Shown: one piece after another, positions 63,431-64,000 of the stretch
How positions within the stretch are numbered: position 1 is the stretch's first letter
How the letters are laid out: each line of letters starts with the position of its first letter
The notes under the pieces: model-generated
What the model was told of the DNA's origin: nothing
Databases searched by the model: none
The model's input: the letters and a program-made list of their open reading frames with translations, nothing else
Translations under genes and position numbers: made by a program
Assembly: GCA_902623975.1 (NCBI GenBank)
Contig: CACNVR010000005.1
Coordinates: forward strand, 1-64,000
Direction of reading: 5' to 3'
From: an uncultured Pelagibacteraceae bacterium
GTDB lineage: Bacteria; Pseudomonadota; Alphaproteobacteria; Pelagibacterales; Pelagibacteraceae
Length of the DNA stretch: 64,000 nucleotides

Positions 63431-64000
63431 TTATTTTTTTAACTTTTTTTTATGAAAATTTATGAATTTCTCTACATTAGATTTATTGAAAGATTTATTT
63501 TCTTCAAAGGAAACCTTTCTTAAAGAGTAAGCTTTGCTATTAGTAACTCTTGATTCTATTATTATATTTCCTTTATAAAGTTTGAGTTTAATGGTTCCAT
63601 TAACTTTATTTCTTTTATGATCAACGATTTTTTGGAGTTTAAATCTTTCTTTTGAAAACCAGAAACCATTATAAATAAGCTCAGCATATCTTGACATTAT
63701 ATTATCTTTTTTATGCATAGTTTCTTTATCTAAGGTAATAGACTCAATTGCTCTATGAGCATAAATTAATAACGTTCCTCCAGGTGTTTCATAAACTCCT
63801 CTCGATTTAATTCCTAAAAATCTATTTTCAACAAGATCAACTCTTCCAATACCATTTTTTCCAGCTAGTTGGTTTAACTTTTCAAGTAGTTTTGATGGTC
63901 TTAATTTTTTTCCATTAATTCCAACAGGATCCCCATTTTTAAAATTGATAGAAACAAAAGTAGCTTTTTGAGGAGCCTTTTCAGGCGCAATGGTTCTTTG
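63431..64000 (-). CDS. argG: argininosuccinate synthase, 3' part (start outside window)
   Basis: The frame is open from the right edge of the window, encoding the C-terminal 189 residues. QRTIAPEKAPQ, FKNGDPVGINGKKLRPSKLLEKLN, IGRVDLVENRFLGIKSRGVYETPGG, LLIYAHRAIESITLDKETMH and LIYNGFWFS followed by TIKLKLYKGNIIIESR give the normal ArgG ending, including the GRxDxVENRxxGxKSRGxYExPG core. ArgG joins citrulline and aspartate in arginine synthesis. A Met at 63718 is internal and not a start. Confidence 0.96.
   Translation of the reverse strand, partial: QRTIAPEKAPQKATFVSINFKNGDPVGINGKKLRPSKLLEKLNQLAGKNGIGRVDLVENRFLGIKSRGVYETPGGTLLIYAHRAIESITLDKETMHKKDNIMSRYAELIYNGFWFSKERFKLQKIVDHKRNKVNGTIKLKLYKGNIIIESRVTNSKAYSLRKVSFEENKSFNKSNVEKFINFHKKKLKK

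Noticed and set aside
63431-63718. Apparent stand-alone 95-residue protein
   Set aside because: The frame continues upstream to the window edge with clear ArgG motifs, so this is only the C-terminal part of argG.
1-64000. CRISPR arrays, insertion sequences, prophage or integrase attachment sites
   Set aside because: No direct-repeat array, transposase, integrase or terminal inverted repeat was seen; the tRNA-Gly gene has no repeated 3' fragment nearby that I could find.

Overview
The window is an AT-rich (roughly 30% GC by eye), very densely packed bacterial chromosome segment that looks like a SAR11 / Candidatus Pelagibacter-type alphaproteobacterium. The reasons are the base composition, neighbouring genes that overlap or lie only a few bases apart, single-copy small versions of housekeeping genes, a secreted Asp/Gly/Ser-rich porin, and the classic alphaproteobacterial order hemE-hemH-hemJ-rho-mnmE-mnmG-rsmG-parA-parB on one side and ppsR-maf-aroE-coaE-dnaQ-secB-fxsA-tim44-smr-hslUV-his on the other. 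No stretch longer than 300 bases lacks a gene; the largest gap is 274 bp upstream of hemE. I saw no rRNA, CRISPR array, insertion sequence or prophage.

Layout. 0-7.5 kb: end of an L,D-transpeptidase, yggS, a ThiE/TenI-like gene, a strong-looking porin gene, a DUF3576 lipoprotein, then leuS-lptE-holA. 7.5-18.5 kb: a block read almost entirely leftwards with chromosome segregation (parAB, with a parS site inside rsmG), tRNA modification (mnmE, mnmG), rho and late heme synthesis (hemJ, hemH, hemE), interrupted by one opposite-strand TPR-sulfotransferase. 18.5-18.8 kb: a gene-free AT-rich stretch with a consensus DnaA box, several near-boxes and regularly spaced TTAA words; transcription diverges from here and hemE flanks it, as at other alphaproteobacterial origins, so it is the best oriC candidate. 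18.8-22.1 kb: an insert of a membrane quinoprotein dehydrogenase, a LicD-like protein and a methyltransferase. 22.1-34.5 kb: housekeeping genes and the hisBHAFE operon. 34.5-43.2 kb: lolA-ftsK, a UbiH-like hydroxylase, a Lon-N protein, tRNA-Gly(GCC), pterin dehydratase, and purH-heparinase-rpe.

43.2-48.6 kb: a carboxylate (probably acetate) uptake and activation region: a two-component sodium:solute symporter (large subunit with an EF-hand-like loop), an unknown gene, and acetyl-CoA synthetase with an unusual Lys/Arg-rich N-terminal tail. 48.6-54.5 kb: EVE protein, tsaD, hemCD, MscS channel, YggT, folD and two tiny membrane proteins.

54.5-63.4 kb is the most accessory-looking region: metallo-hydrolase, soluble PQQ sugar dehydrogenase and an SDR lacking the catalytic Tyr run leftwards; a photolyase-related protein with apparently incomplete Fe-S ligands, a 42-residue DUF2256 zinc-ribbon-like protein, an FG-GAP/UnbV protein, a Cys-rich secreted protein and a small membrane protein run rightwards; a second photolyase-like protein, in which the FAD domain comes first and an alpha/beta-like domain last, lies opposite. 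The window closes with PsiE, a membrane protein and the 3' part of argG. Together the genes fit a streamlined marine heterotroph exposed to light that oxidises sugars or alcohols and takes up small organic acids.
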